A stretch of DNA of 64,000 nt from Flavobacteriaceae bacterium (GTDB taxonomy: Bacteria > Bacteroidota > Bacteroidia > Flavobacteriales > Flavobacteriaceae). The DNA lies in NCBI GenBank assembly GCA_016649715.1, contig JAENXC010000017.1, positions 25,755 to 89,754 of the forward strand. The letters run 5' to 3'. Below are positions 1-8,655 of the stretch, in pieces (positions within the stretch are counted from its first letter, which is position 1; the number at the start of each line of letters is the position of its first letter). The position numbers and the translations under genes are program-made. Under the pieces are notes generated by a model. That model searched no databases, had not been told where the DNA came from, and saw nothing but the letters and a program-made list of their open reading frames with translations.

Positions 1-1638
1 TGCCATTAATACTTTAATGTTATTATTTTTAAATATTCTTATAGCTTCTGCAGATTCTGGTCTTATTTCATCAGCAAGAGCGATATATCCCGCCAGTTGT
101 CCAGCGATTAATACAAATACAACAGTTTCGGCAGCGTCACTATAAGCATCTTTGGGAATGGTAATTTTTTCATCCCTTAAATAACCAGGACTAACCACTT
201 TAACCTTCTTGCCTTCTACACTTGCCTCTACGCCTTTACCTGTAATAGCATTAAAGTTTTCAGGATTGGGAATGGTGATATTATCTTCTTTTACTTTTTT
301 AATAATACCTACGGCAATAGGATGTTCCGAACTTAATTCCAGAGCACTCGCAAGTCGCAATATTTCCTCTTTTGAAAATTTTTCATTTACAGATTCAATG
401 CGGGTCACTCCAAAATCCCCTTTGGTAAGTGTTCCCGTCTTATCAAAAATTAGAACGGATATTTTACGTGATTCTTCAAAAGCAGTCCTGTTACGAATCA
501 ACAATCCGTTTTGTGCAGATACTGATGTAGAGATTGCAACTACCAAAGGTATGGCTAGTCCTAAGGCGTGTGGACAAGCAATGACCATAACGGTAACCAT
601 TCTTTCCAATGCATATACAAATGGAAACCCAAGAATCAACCAAACCGCCAATGTTCCAAAACCAATAGCCAGTGCAATATAGGTCAACCATTTTGCAGCC
701 CTATCGGAAAGGTTTTGCATTTTAGATTTAGTCTTCTGGGCTTCCACTACCATTGTGATAACCTTGTTTAGGTAGCTGTCTTTGCCCGTATGCTCTACTT
801 TTACCTTAATGCTTCCATTGCCGTTTACCGAACCTCCAATTACTTTATCCTTTTCGTCTTTTTTTACAGGTTTTGACTCTCCCGTAAGCATAGATTCGTT
901 TAGATAACTTGAACCTTCTATAATAATCCCATCAGCAGGAACTTTCTCTCCAGGCTTAACCAGAATGATGTCGTCTATCAATAAGTCTTCGAGTGGAATG
1001 TCTTCAATGGTATCGCCTTTTACGCGATGTGCTTCGGCCGGCATCATGCTTACCAGCAGTTGCAGTGCTTTGGACGCGCCCAGTACACTCTTCATCTCTA
1101 TCCAGTGGCCTACAAGCATAATAGCGATAAGTGTGGCGAGTTCCCAAAAGAAGTCCACACCATCAAGTCCAAACACCGTCGCTGAACTATAAACATAAGC
1201 TACGGTGATGGCCATAGCAATAAGCGTCATCATCCCTGGGGCACCTTCTTTTACTTCAGACCAGATTCCTTTTAAAAATGGCCAGCCACCATAGAAATAG
1301 ACCACCGAGGAAAGTGCAAATAAGATATATTGGTTTCCGGGAAGCAGGAAGTCATACCCGAGAAAACCCTGAATCATCGGCGAGAAGATCAGTATTGGGA
1401 TAGTGAGTACAAGCGTTATCCAAAACCGCTTTCTAAAGTCGGCAATCATCATTTCATGATGGTCATGACCCATTTCCCCGTGTCCTGGATTATGACCAGA
1501 ATGATCTCCACCATTGTGGCCCATTTTGGAATGATCTTCTTTTTTGTGTTTCATCCCTGCCTTGCCGGCAGGCAGGTTTGAATGGTCCATCTTCGAATGG
1601 TCCATTTTGTCATGATTGTGATTTTCGTGATTTTCCAA
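1..1638 (-). CDS. copB: CPH-type copper-translocating P-type ATPase, C-terminal part outside window
   Basis: Integral membrane ATPase that moves copper (or silver) out of the cytosol. Reading the complement leftward from about 1638 there is one open frame: a His/Met-rich N-terminus with repeated DHSKM-type units, membrane segments, a TGES actuator motif, an intramembrane CPH motif near 566-580 and the phosphorylation motif DKTGTLTKG near 435. CPH instead of CPC marks the CopB-like P1B subgroup. The nucleotide-binding half lies beyond base 1. An in-frame stop directly follows the 97-residue gene upstream, so the start is TTG at 1638 or the ATG at 1605; no clear ribosome binding site decides. 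A palindromic repeat at 1556-1577 is read through as LPAGKAGM. First gene of the metal island in this window; direction of transport is inferred from the family. Confidence 0.93.
   Translation of the reverse strand, partial: MENHENHNHDKMDHSKMDHSNLPAGKAGMKHKKEDHSKMGHNGGDHSGHNPGHGEMGHDHHEMMIADFRKRFWITLVLTIPILIFSPMIQGFLGYDFLLPGNQYILFALSSVVYFYGGWPFLKGIWSEVKEGAPGMMTLIAMAITVAYVYSSATVFGLDGVDFFWELATLIAIMLVGHWIEMKSVLGASKALQLLVSMMPAEAHRVKGDTIEDIPLEDLLIDDIILVKPGEKVPADGIIIEGSSYLNESMLTGESKPVKKDEKDKVIGGSVNGNGSIKVKVEHTGKDSYLNKVITMVVEAQKTKSKMQNLSDRAAKWLTYIALAIGFGTLAVWLILGFPFVYALERMVTVMVIACPHALGLAIPLVVAISTSVSAQNGLLIRNRTAFEESRKISVLIFDKTGTLTKGDFGVTRIESVNEKFSKEEILRLASALELSSEHPIAVGIIKKVKEDNITIPNPENFNAITGKGVEASVEGKKVKVVSPGYLRDEKITIPKDAYSDAAETVVFVLIAGQLAGYIALADEIRPESAEAIRIFKNNNIKVLMA
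1556..1577. repeat. short palindromic repeat inside ATPase gene
   Basis: CCTGCCTTGCCGGCAGGCAGG-type inverted repeat lying in the His/Met-rich N-terminal region of the copper ATPase. It is translated in frame (LPAGKAGM) without breaking the gene. Related elements occur at 15123, 25036, 29256 and 57393, and a decayed half at 27141. Confidence 0.75.
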
Positions 1639-1656
1639 TATAGTATTGTTTAAGTG

Positions 1657-1950
1657 TTATCGTAATTTTTTTCTCATTGCTTCTGAAATGTTTTCAGCAT
1701 AGACGCCATAGGCATCTACCAAAAGACCCTTAATTCCATCTTTAGAAGATATTGCGTATAGAATGCTATTGTCATCGGTACTGCTCATTCCTTCAAAACG
1801 ATAGGTCTTATCTACTTTAAAATCTTCTGGCCGGATCTCTATTTTTAGTGAAGCACATTCCAAACATTCCGGCTTTAAGTTGAAGTCGTAAGGATAATCG
1901 TTTGCTTGTAAGTCATTTATAGCTTCTGATAGTGTATCGTAATTTTTCAT
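1657..1950 (-). CDS. small conserved protein of 97 aa, PECLECASL motif
   Basis: Function unknown. The protein opens with KNYDTLSEAINDL, has a CxxC pair in PECLEC (about residues 28-31) that could bind metal, and a region around residues 52-80 that resembles nothing catalytic. From memory, small flavobacterial proteins of this type are sometimes labelled phosphoribosylpyrophosphate synthetase in databases, although they lack the PRPP-binding loop; the true PRPP synthetase is two genes upstream at 2598-3491. It is in the same reading frame as the copper ATPase that follows, separated by one stop codon and 18 bases, so the two are probably cotranscribed. No signal peptide. Confidence 0.75.
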   Translation of the reverse strand: MKNYDTLSEAINDLQANDYPYDFNLKPECLECASLKIEIRPEDFKVDKTYRFEGMSSTDDNSILYAISSKDGIKGLLVDAYGVYAENISEAMRKKLR

Positions 1951-1956
1951 TTGTAT

Positions 1957-2601
1957 TTATTTATAGTTCATTATAAAATAACTCCCATCGGCTTCGGTAA
2001 ATTTCTGAAAGGTCAATAAACCTTTTCCATTTAATTTCTCGTTAACGGTATAGTTGAGTTGCTTAATGCGAATTCCCCACGCATAGGCCTTAATATTAAT
2101 TTTTGAATAAATATTCTTTTTATTATTTTCTAATTTTCGGTCGTAGAACTTTATTATGCTTTTTGAACCAAAAAAATTTAACAGACCCGAGTCAAAACTC
2201 ATCTCTAGTTCAATATCTTTCAAGTTTTGTAAATCGTAGAGCACTTTAAAATTTTTGGAAGTAGCGCTGATTTCGGTTTCCTTTGATTTTGGATTGGAAA
2301 ACGGAAATGCCATAACCATTATACTAGCGTCATCGGGTCTACAGCGATAGGTCGTGGTGTACTTGTCGGTAGATTTTTTGTCCTTGTCAAACAGCTCGGT
2401 GATTACCTCAATTTCATAAAATTCATTTTTATCGATAACTTTTCCGGATTCAAAAGTTTGTTTATTGAGAAATGCACCTCCTTTATCAAAATTTTCCCGA
2501 ACGACAAATCTGCCTGCAATCTGCCCGATGAGCATTTCAGTTTGTCCACTCATCGAGATGCTCAATAAGGTAAAAATCAGTATGACCCCTTTAATTCTCA
2601 T
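1957..2601 (-). CDS. secreted protein of unknown function, 214 aa
   Basis: N-terminal signal peptide (MRIKGVILIFTLLSISMSG followed by Q) indicates export to the periplasm. The rest is beta-rich with alternating charged and hydrophobic residues and no cysteine-rich or haem motif, somewhat like the DUF3108/TapB-like secreted proteins of Bacteroidota; that resemblance is weak and from memory. Its ATG overlaps the stop of the PRPP synthetase gene by four bases (ATGA), so it is translationally coupled to that gene. It sits between nucleotide-metabolism enzymes and metal genes, which gives no firm clue to function. Confidence 0.75.
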   Translation of the reverse strand: MRIKGVILIFTLLSISMSGQTEMLIGQIAGRFVVRENFDKGGAFLNKQTFESGKVIDKNEFYEIEVITELFDKDKKSTDKYTTTYRCRPDDASIMVMAFPFSNPKSKETEISATSKNFKVLYDLQNLKDIELEMSFDSGLLNFFGSKSIIKFYDRKLENNKKNIYSKINIKAYAWGIRIKQLNYTVNEKLNGKGLLTFQKFTEADGSYFIMNYK

Positions 2602-3491
2602 ATATGGTGCATTAATTTCTTTACTTCTTTCGCCATAATTTCGCTCAAATCAATTCCATTTGAAGGATGTGGAATAGTATTACAAGTTACAATTTTTTCC
2701 ACTCCAGAATCCAGCAATTCCTGATAGGCATTACCCGAAAAAACTGCGTGAATACCAACACATATCGGTGGTTTCATTCCTGCTTTTTTCAAATGTGCTA
2801 CAGTTTCAATCATTGTACGCGCGGTGGAAATAATGTCATCCACTAAAATAGGTGTGGCATTTTTGTATTTATCCACATCTGGAACAGAAACTTCTACATC
2901 ACGATCGCCGTGACGCACTTTTTGCAATACTGTAAACGGCGCTTTTGCATTTTTAGCAACCTCTGAAACCCATTGCTCGCTTTCTGAATCGGGACCTATA
3001 AGTACCGGGTTTTCAACGTTTACCTTTATCCATTCTGAAATAGCATCGGCTGCGTGAATCACTTTATTGGGGATGTTATAGACTTCGCCCAAAGAACTAA
3101 TCCTGTGCAAGTGAGGGTCAACGGTAGTAATGCTGTCGGCAAAACCTGAAATCAATTTTCCGAAAAAACCAGAAGTAACGCCTTCGCCTTCATTAAAAAC
3201 TTTGTCCTGGCGCATATACGCCAAATAGGGTGCAACCAAACAGGTACAAATTGCTCCTAATGATTTGGCTGTATGGCTTAAAAAATAAAGCGGTAACAGT
3301 TTTTCGTCAGGTTCGTGCAAGGTACAAACGAGTACCACACATTTATCTTTCACGTCTGATAAAATACGTGTATATGATTCCCCGTCCGGAAACTTCCGCA
3401 CGGTTGCTTTCCCAATTTCTGCATCCATTCTTTTCGCCAATTGTTCCATGAGTTCTTCGTTTCCGGGTAAGCTGAACAATATCGTTTTCAT
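2598..3491 (-). CDS. prs: ribose-phosphate pyrophosphokinase (PRPP synthetase)
   Basis: Cytosolic enzyme making PRPP from ribose 5-phosphate and ATP. At 297 aa it is close to the short archaeal-like PRPP synthetases rather than the roughly 313-residue housekeeping bacterial form. Visible motifs: RKFPDGES near residue 35, a flexible-loop equivalent around YLAYMRQDKVF (about 97-107), TTVDPHLHR near 123 and the PRPP loop ILVDDIISTARTM near 215. Ten bases separate it from the AMP-phosphorylase-like gene upstream, and it overlaps the secreted protein gene downstream. Its neighbours suggest a special role in nucleotide recycling rather than the housekeeping role; that is inference. Confidence 0.9.
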   Translation of the reverse strand: MKTILFSLPGNEELMEQLAKRMDAEIGKATVRKFPDGESYTRILSDVKDKCVVLVCTLHEPDEKLLPLYFLSHTAKSLGAICTCLVAPYLAYMRQDKVFNEGEGVTSGFFGKLISGFADSITTVDPHLHRISSLGEVYNIPNKVIHAADAISEWIKVNVENPVLIGPDSESEQWVSEVAKNAKAPFTVLQKVRHGDRDVEVSVPDVDKYKNATPILVDDIISTARTMIETVAHLKKAGMKPPICVGIHAVFSGNAYQELLDSGVEKIVTCNTIPHPSNGIDLSEIMAKEVKKLMHHI

Positions 3492-3501
3492 AGTATATTT
3501 T

Positions 3502-5004
3502 TTAAATTATTGTTATGATGTCGCCGTGGTTGTTTCTATATTCCAAGGCATAGTTCAGTTCGCCTTTGGATTCTGCGTATAGAGTGTATAGCAACTGGTT
3601 TTCTGTAATTTCTTCACCCAAATGGGCATTCAAAAGAATCCCCGCGGATTTTGATTTTGGGGCGCCCGAAAGTTTGGCGAGTTTTGCAATCTTCCTGTTG
3701 TCGATTCGTTCTAAAACACCAGACTTCTCTGCTTTAATTTCAACTTTGTAGGGTGCCAAAACTGGTAGTGTAAACCGTCCTTGTGCCTTGCATATGGCAA
3801 TAAATTTATTGTATGCTTTGCCCGATTCCAATAGTTGTTTTGCTATTTCATTTCCGCTTCCAAGTTCAACTTTTCCAGAAAGTTCCAATAGTTCGCCGGC
3901 CAAAAGCAATGCCCTATCCCTTAAGTCGTTTGGTGCATCAGCTTCATTTTTTAAAACTTTTAATATATCGATGGCTTCCAAAGTTGGACCGATACCTCTT
4001 CCAACGGGCTGCGTACCATCTGTAATAACAACTTTCACATTTAGCCCCACAGCGTTACCAACAGTTTCCATATGGTTCTTTAGTTTTTCAGCAATTTCCT
4101 TACTTCGTACCTTGGCGGTTTCACCCACCGGAATATCAATGACCACGTGTGTTGAACCTGCCGCAGCTTTCTTTGATAGTACCGAAGCGATTAGCTGTCC
4201 TTCGCTGTCAATATCCAAAGCTTTTTCAATTTTAATCAGCACATCATCCGCAGGACTTAATTGAGCCGTTCCGCCCCACACAATGCAACCACCTTCTTTT
4301 TCTACTACGGTCTTTATTTCATCTAAAGAAAGCGTCACATTGGTCAATACTTCCATAGTGTCTGCTGTGCCTGCTGGCGAAGTGATGGCTCGCGACGATG
4401 TTTTGGGCATCGTAAGCCCATAAGCAGCCGCAATGGCAACAATCAATGGTGTGGTTCTATTGCCGGGTAATCCGCCAATACAATGCTTATCTACCACGAT
4501 TTCTTTGTCCCAATTCATTTGCTTACCCGAAGCTATCATTGCTTTGGTAAGGTCAGATATTTCGTCAATATCCAATCGGTCACCAGCACAGGCTGTAATA
4601 AATGCCGAAAGGTGGATATTGGAATAGTCGCCTTCAACTATATCGGTAATGATTTCATTAAAGGCTGAATAATCCAATTTTTGATTGTAGATTTTGGCCC
4701 TGACGTGGCTTAACGATTCAATAGGCTCCAAATGTGAAACATACAAGGTTTCATTTTCGGAAACATTCAACTTTTTTGCTGCTGCATCTGAAAGTCCAAT
4801 TTCGTCGGGAAGTAGAATAGCTGAATTTATTACGTTGAGGCTTGCCACGATAGAATGGGTTGCTTTTGATATCCTTATTCTTGTGAGGGCTTCAAACCCT
4901 TCGGAAATACAGACGTGGCAATCTTCACGCATATACACAACGTTTTCGTTCTGTGTATAAATACCCAGACGTTTGTATTTTAGAATGTTTGGGTGTTGTT
5001 CCAT
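3502..5004 (-). CDS. AMP-phosphorylase-like (thymidine phosphorylase family) enzyme
   Basis: Cytosolic nucleoside/nucleotide phosphorylase. The length (500 aa) and the extra N-terminal domain of about 90 residues match archaeal AMP phosphorylases rather than bacterial DeoA of about 440 residues. Motifs DKHCIGGLPGN (about 172-182) and KTSSRAITSPAGTAD (about 205-219) are the AMP-phosphorylase forms; bacterial DeoA has KHSTGGVGD and a GRGLGHTGGT-like sequence. The archaeal enzymes release the base from NMPs to give ribose 1,5-bisphosphate, so this protein may do the same. It lies between the beta-CASP hydrolase and PRPP synthetase genes. No ribose-1,5-bisphosphate isomerase or RuBisCO gene is present in the window. 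Confidence 0.88.
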   Translation of the reverse strand: MEQHPNILKYKRLGIYTQNENVVYMREDCHVCISEGFEALTRIRISKATHSIVASLNVINSAILLPDEIGLSDAAAKKLNVSENETLYVSHLEPIESLSHVRAKIYNQKLDYSAFNEIITDIVEGDYSNIHLSAFITACAGDRLDIDEISDLTKAMIASGKQMNWDKEIVVDKHCIGGLPGNRTTPLIVAIAAAYGLTMPKTSSRAITSPAGTADTMEVLTNVTLSLDEIKTVVEKEGGCIVWGGTAQLSPADDVLIKIEKALDIDSEGQLIASVLSKKAAAGSTHVVIDIPVGETAKVRSKEIAEKLKNHMETVGNAVGLNVKVVITDGTQPVGRGIGPTLEAIDILKVLKNEADAPNDLRDRALLLAGELLELSGKVELGSGNEIAKQLLESGKAYNKFIAICKAQGRFTLPVLAPYKVEIKAEKSGVLERIDNRKIAKLAKLSGAPKSKSAGILLNAHLGEEITENQLLYTLYAESKGELNYALEYRNNHGDIITII

Positions 5005-5033
5005 ACTATTTCAATTTTCAAAATTTTAAAAAC

Positions 5034-6410
5034 CTATTCTATTTCTTCAATATCATATAGTTTTGGGATTTCAGCATCCCATCCGTATGTTTCCTTTATT
5101 CCTTTTTGAAGTGCTTCCGCACCTTCTTTTTCGCCGTGAATAATAAAAATCCGCGCTAGTTTATTTTTTATTTTGCGCATCCAATCAATAAGTTCTGCGT
5201 GGTCTGCGTGGGCAGAAAGGCCTTCGATATTTGCAACCTCCATATGAAATGGCACCCATTTGCCATATACTTTTAATTCCTTATCGCCTTCCAATAACTT
5301 TCTTCCACGAGTTCCTTCGGCTTGGTAACCCACAAAAAGTAAAGTGTTATTCGGGTTTTGCGCTTGGGTTTCAAGGTAGTTAAGCATTCTGCCACCAGTA
5401 AGCATCCCACTTCCTGCAATCACGATCTTTGGTTTATTATCGGTTCGTAGTTCCATAGTTTCCCGATAACTGCTCACGACAGTAAAGTGCGAACACATTT
5501 CGTCACATTCATTGTCTTCCAACCTGTGCCAATCCCGCGTACGGTGAAAGAGTTCCAATACATTGGCACCCATTGGGCTGTCCATTATCATCTGGACTTT
5601 TGGGATTTTCTTTTCTTTTAGTAATTTCCAAAAGATAAGCATCATCAGTTGGGCGCGTTCTACCGAAAAACTTGGGATAAACAGGCTGCCACCTCTATTG
5701 ATGGTGTCATTTACCAATTTTTCAATTTTCGGGATAGCTTCTACTTCATCCGGATGAAACCTTCCCCCATAAGTAGATTCAATGAAAAGCACATCGGCTT
5801 TTTTTGGTTTCAGGGGTGGATAGAGCAATAAATCATTGGTTCTTCCAATATCGCCTGAAAAGACAAAGCGTTTTCCATGTACGTCCAACTCGATGAACGT
5901 AGCACCAAGAATATGTCCGTTGTATTGAAAACGTACCCTGATACCATCAAATAAAGGAATCCATTGGGATTGTGGAACGTTTTTAAAATGTGGAACGGTT
6001 TTTTCCACATCCTTCAAATCGTATAGTGGTTCTGCAGGACTGTGTTTGGAATAGCCCTCTTTGTTGGCACGTTCAGCTTCCTGTTCCTGTATTTTTGCAC
6101 TATCGTTCAAAATGATTTTTGTAATGTCCAACGTGGGATTGGTACCGTAGATAGGCCCATTGAAACCTTGCTTTACCAATCTTGGTAGATAACCTGTGTG
6201 GTCCAAATGGCCGTGGGTAAGCAATACCATATCAATTTCTGAAACTTTTACAGGTGGATACTCCCAGTTTTTAAGGCGCAATTCCTTCAATCCTTGAAAA
6301 AGTCCGCAGTCTATCAGTATCTTTCTGTCTCCAGTATCCACTAAATATTTTGAGCCAGTTACCGTACCTGCCGCTCCCAAAAAGTGAATGTTTATTTTAT
6401 TGTTTTTCAT
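5034..6410 (-). CDS. MBL-fold beta-CASP hydrolase, RNase J/CPSF-like
   Basis: Zinc-dependent hydrolase of the beta-CASP group, whose members mostly cut RNA. The N-terminal metallo-beta-lactamase domain has THGHLDH (HxHxDH) near residue 65, the central beta-CASP insert contains a GSGMLTGGR motif near 330, and the C-terminal RMMBL part has LSAHADHAELIDWM near 420. No KH domain is present. The frame can be opened up to 6461, but the ATG at 6410 begins the conserved MKNNKINIHFLGAAGTVTG block and leaves a normal protein of 458 aa, so I start there. First gene of the RNA-to-nucleotide block that continues with the phosphorylase and PRPP synthetase. The physiological substrate is not shown by the sequence. 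Confidence 0.9.
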   Translation of the reverse strand: MKNNKINIHFLGAAGTVTGSKYLVDTGDRKILIDCGLFQGLKELRLKNWEYPPVKVSEIDMVLLTHGHLDHTGYLPRLVKQGFNGPIYGTNPTLDITKIILNDSAKIQEQEAERANKEGYSKHSPAEPLYDLKDVEKTVPHFKNVPQSQWIPLFDGIRVRFQYNGHILGATFIELDVHGKRFVFSGDIGRTNDLLLYPPLKPKKADVLFIESTYGGRFHPDEVEAIPKIEKLVNDTINRGGSLFIPSFSVERAQLMMLIFWKLLKEKKIPKVQMIMDSPMGANVLELFHRTRDWHRLEDNECDEMCSHFTVVSSYRETMELRTDNKPKIVIAGSGMLTGGRMLNYLETQAQNPNNTLLFVGYQAEGTRGRKLLEGDKELKVYGKWVPFHMEVANIEGLSAHADHAELIDWMRKIKNKLARIFIIHGEKEGAEALQKGIKETYGWDAEIPKLYDIEEIE

Positions 6411-6438
6411 CTGTCTATAATATTTGTTTTTTAAAGGA

Positions 6439-6466
6439 CATACTTCGACTGCGCTCAGCACAGGTA
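6439..6466. repeat. short intergenic repeat, CTTCGACTGCGCTCAGCAC type
   Basis: The string CTTCGACTGCGCTCAGCACAGG, of a kind scattered in many flavobacterial genomes, lies just upstream of the beta-CASP gene start. A related piece with CCCTTCGGCAAGCTCAGG lies at 52148-52172. No coding role seen. Confidence 0.5.
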
Positions 6467-6540
6467 TGGAACATCCAATTAGTCATTTAGCTATGTTTTT
6501 AAAAAATTAACTGTGGATGTTTCATCTTTATATTATTTAT

Positions 6541-6795
6541 TTAGTGTCCACCACAGCAGGAAGGTGTGTTTCCCTTATCTTCGTTTGATTTGCACAATTC
6601 CGCAATTTCATTGTATAAATTGCGGGAATCCTCTTTGATAATAAGCGCCAGTTTCTTTACGGATTCAGGTTCAAAGTTTACCATCCCCAATACTATTTCA
6701 AGGGCTTCTTCAAGTAGTTTTGGGTCATCTTCCAATGCTTGATAAAATGGCTCTAAATCGATATTGTTCTGTTTTTGGTTTTCATCTGTTTCCAT
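6541..6795 (-). CDS. small acidic protein with C-terminal CCGGH tail
   Basis: Function unknown, 84 aa, soluble and rich in Glu, Asp and Leu, predicted mostly helical. The C-terminus ends SCCGGH, a plausible thiol/imidazole metal ligand set, in keeping with the metal island around it. It lies 42 bases downstream of the ATP-cone/Mrr gene and about 130 bases upstream of the beta-CASP gene, all on the same strand. No signal peptide or membrane segment. Gene call rests on ATG start, normal coding composition and operon context. Confidence 0.7.
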   Translation of the reverse strand: METDENQKQNNIDLEPFYQALEDDPKLLEEALEIVLGMVNFEPESVKKLALIIKEDSRNLYNEIAELCKSNEDKGNTPSCCGGH

Positions 6796-6837
6796 AAGTT
6801 TTGTTTTAATATTGTTGAACTTTTATATTATTAATCC

Positions 6838-7680
6838 TTAAGTGCTTTTACATAGCTCTTTTGAATCCTCTAAAATCTTTTTGTGTCTTTTCTTGTCAAT
6901 TCCTATCTGCTCCAAGAACGCAGGTTTTTCGTGAAGCTCTTTGCAGAGCACAATGCCTTTATCCAACAACTTAGTTTTTTCGGCTTTGGTCAGCGTAGTC
7001 AATGCTGTTAAAGGATGTAGCCCCGACTTATCTATTCTGTCTTTTAAACCGTTTTCCCGTGGGTAATCCCAACTTGTCATCAGTAATCCAACACATTTCC
7101 CATACTGTATAGCGTCACTTGTAAATCGCGTATTAGTGTACAGACCTCCTTTATGAAGTTTCGCTTCGTGGCCTTTTTGCTGTTCCCATTGTTTTTCCAC
7201 ATCTAAAAATCTTGAGTGGATATATAATGGAATCTTCACATTGCAAAACCGTCCTTGGTCGCTATGGTATTTACATTCAATCATATAATGATTGTTATCT
7301 TTTTGCGCTATCACATCTACTTCGTGCTGCACACAATTGCCTTGAACTATGACACCAACCTCTGTAGAAAACCCTTCGTGTGCCAATAGTTTGCCTACTA
7401 ATTTTTCAAAAGGAAAACCGGAAGGGCCCAGTTCCATAAGGGCTTTTTTTAGCTTGTATTTTGAAGCACTTACACGGGATTTACCTTTAAGTATTTTAAA
7501 TGCCATTTGATAGATTTTTTTAGTGGTAATGCCATCATATAATTGGTTTTCAACTTGCGCTACTATTTGCTGAATCAATTCTTCACTAGCTTGTGAACGT
7601 CTCAATGAATTGATGAGTTTGTTCACATCAAAAGCAACCACGTCGCCAGAATACTTCACTATGTTGATTGGATTTTTCAT
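6838..7680 (-). CDS. ATP-cone plus Mrr-like restriction endonuclease domain protein
   Basis: Two-domain cytosolic protein of 280 aa. Residues about 5-92 match an ATP-cone, the nucleotide-sensing fold found in NrdR and ribonucleotide reductases (pattern from IVKYSGDVVAFDVNKL to ALMELGPSG). Residues about 95-200 match the Mrr-type restriction endonuclease fold, with the catalytic pattern D in HEVDVIAQ and E-x-K in YMIECKYH. The pairing suggests a DNase whose action depends on ATP or dATP; that is inference. Its start overlaps the stop of the universal stress protein gene by four bases. No methyltransferase partner is near, so it is unlikely to be a classical restriction enzyme. Confidence 0.85.
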   Translation of the reverse strand: MKNPINIVKYSGDVVAFDVNKLINSLRRSQASEELIQQIVAQVENQLYDGITTKKIYQMAFKILKGKSRVSASKYKLKKALMELGPSGFPFEKLVGKLLAHEGFSTEVGVIVQGNCVQHEVDVIAQKDNNHYMIECKYHSDQGRFCNVKIPLYIHSRFLDVEKQWEQQKGHEAKLHKGGLYTNTRFTSDAIQYGKCVGLLMTSWDYPRENGLKDRIDKSGLHPLTALTTLTKAEKTKLLDKGIVLCKELHEKPAFLEQIGIDKKRHKKILEDSKELCKST

Positions 7681-8513
7681 TTTTTAATATGTATGGTCAT
7701 TACAGGAAGTTCAGAGTGATTGGTTACACCCACGGCAATACTTTTTGAAAATAAGCTCAAAAATCCTGTCTTTCCGTGGGTGCTCATCGCAATCAAATCT
7801 GCCGATTGATGATTTAAAAATGTATTGATGCCTGCTTCCACCGTAGGTTCGTTGTAAACACTCATTGAATATTTGTTGAAATCAGGGAGCTTTTCAAGGA
7901 ATTCTTTAACAGGGTTCAACCCAAGTTCAATACTGTTAAAGTCCGTTTCCGTATTGATACGTAACAAATGAATTTTTGCATCACACTTTTCGGCAATGGA
8001 AAGCACTTCGCTGAAGGGAATGCTTACGTCTTCCTTAAAATCTGAAAGGAACACAATGTCCTTGAACGGAAAAGTTACCTCCTCTTCCTTGACCACGATA
8101 ATTGGGGCATTGGCTTTTCGTACAATCTTTTCAACGTTACTACCCGTTATCTCCCTCACACGACCTTTAGTGCCACTACTTCCCGTGATAATGAAATCGT
8201 GGTGGAAATGACCTGAATGTTCCAAAATATCTTTTTGTCCCGAATCGAACTGAAGAAAGGTCCGGCACTTCAGTCCTTCGTGTTCTGCCATTCTTTCCAG
8301 TTCACGCAATTTGGCTTTAGCAATACCAATTTGCTTTACAGTTTCGGGATAGCGCTCTTCTTTGAGTTTACTCAATTTCACCCAATCAACGGGTGTGATC
8401 ATCAAGTGCAAAAAATGTATTTCGGCATTGTAAATTTTGGATATCTTTATTGCTAGATGTGCTGCTTCGGTACAGTTTTCAGAGAAATCGGTGGGTACTA
8501 ATATGTTTTTCAT
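7677..8513 (-). CDS. tandem universal stress protein (two UspA domains)
   Basis: Cytosolic stress protein of 278 aa with two UspA folds: residues about 1-145 and 150-278. Each starts with a short strand (KNILVPTDFSE; FKDIVFLSDFKE) and ends with a glycine-rich nucleotide loop (GSSGTKGRVREITGSNVE; STHGKTGFLSLFSKSIA), so ATP binding is plausible in both halves. It is translationally coupled to the ATP-cone/Mrr gene (four-base overlap). Such proteins accumulate in growth arrest or low oxygen in other bacteria; here the location next to RNA and nucleotide turnover genes suggests a survival programme. Confidence 0.93.
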   Translation of the reverse strand: MKNILVPTDFSENCTEAAHLAIKISKIYNAEIHFLHLMITPVDWVKLSKLKEERYPETVKQIGIAKAKLRELERMAEHEGLKCRTFLQFDSGQKDILEHSGHFHHDFIITGSSGTKGRVREITGSNVEKIVRKANAPIIVVKEEEVTFPFKDIVFLSDFKEDVSIPFSEVLSIAEKCDAKIHLLRINTETDFNSIELGLNPVKEFLEKLPDFNKYSMSVYNEPTVEAGINTFLNHQSADLIAMSTHGKTGFLSLFSKSIAVGVTNHSELPVMTIHIKK

Positions 8514-8655
8514 TTATGTTTTAACTATTTAAATTAATTAGTAGATACTTCGTAGACTTATGATATCTGCCTGCTCGCAGAGGGTTTTACTATCTGTATA
8601 TTCCAATATATTTAATTCGATCGGTAATCATCGAATGTTGTTTTTTGTAATTTTT

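Noticed and set aside
209..1581. Plus-strand open frames of 75-157 codons
   Set aside because: They lie opposite the copper ATPase, whose minus-strand frame has every family motif.
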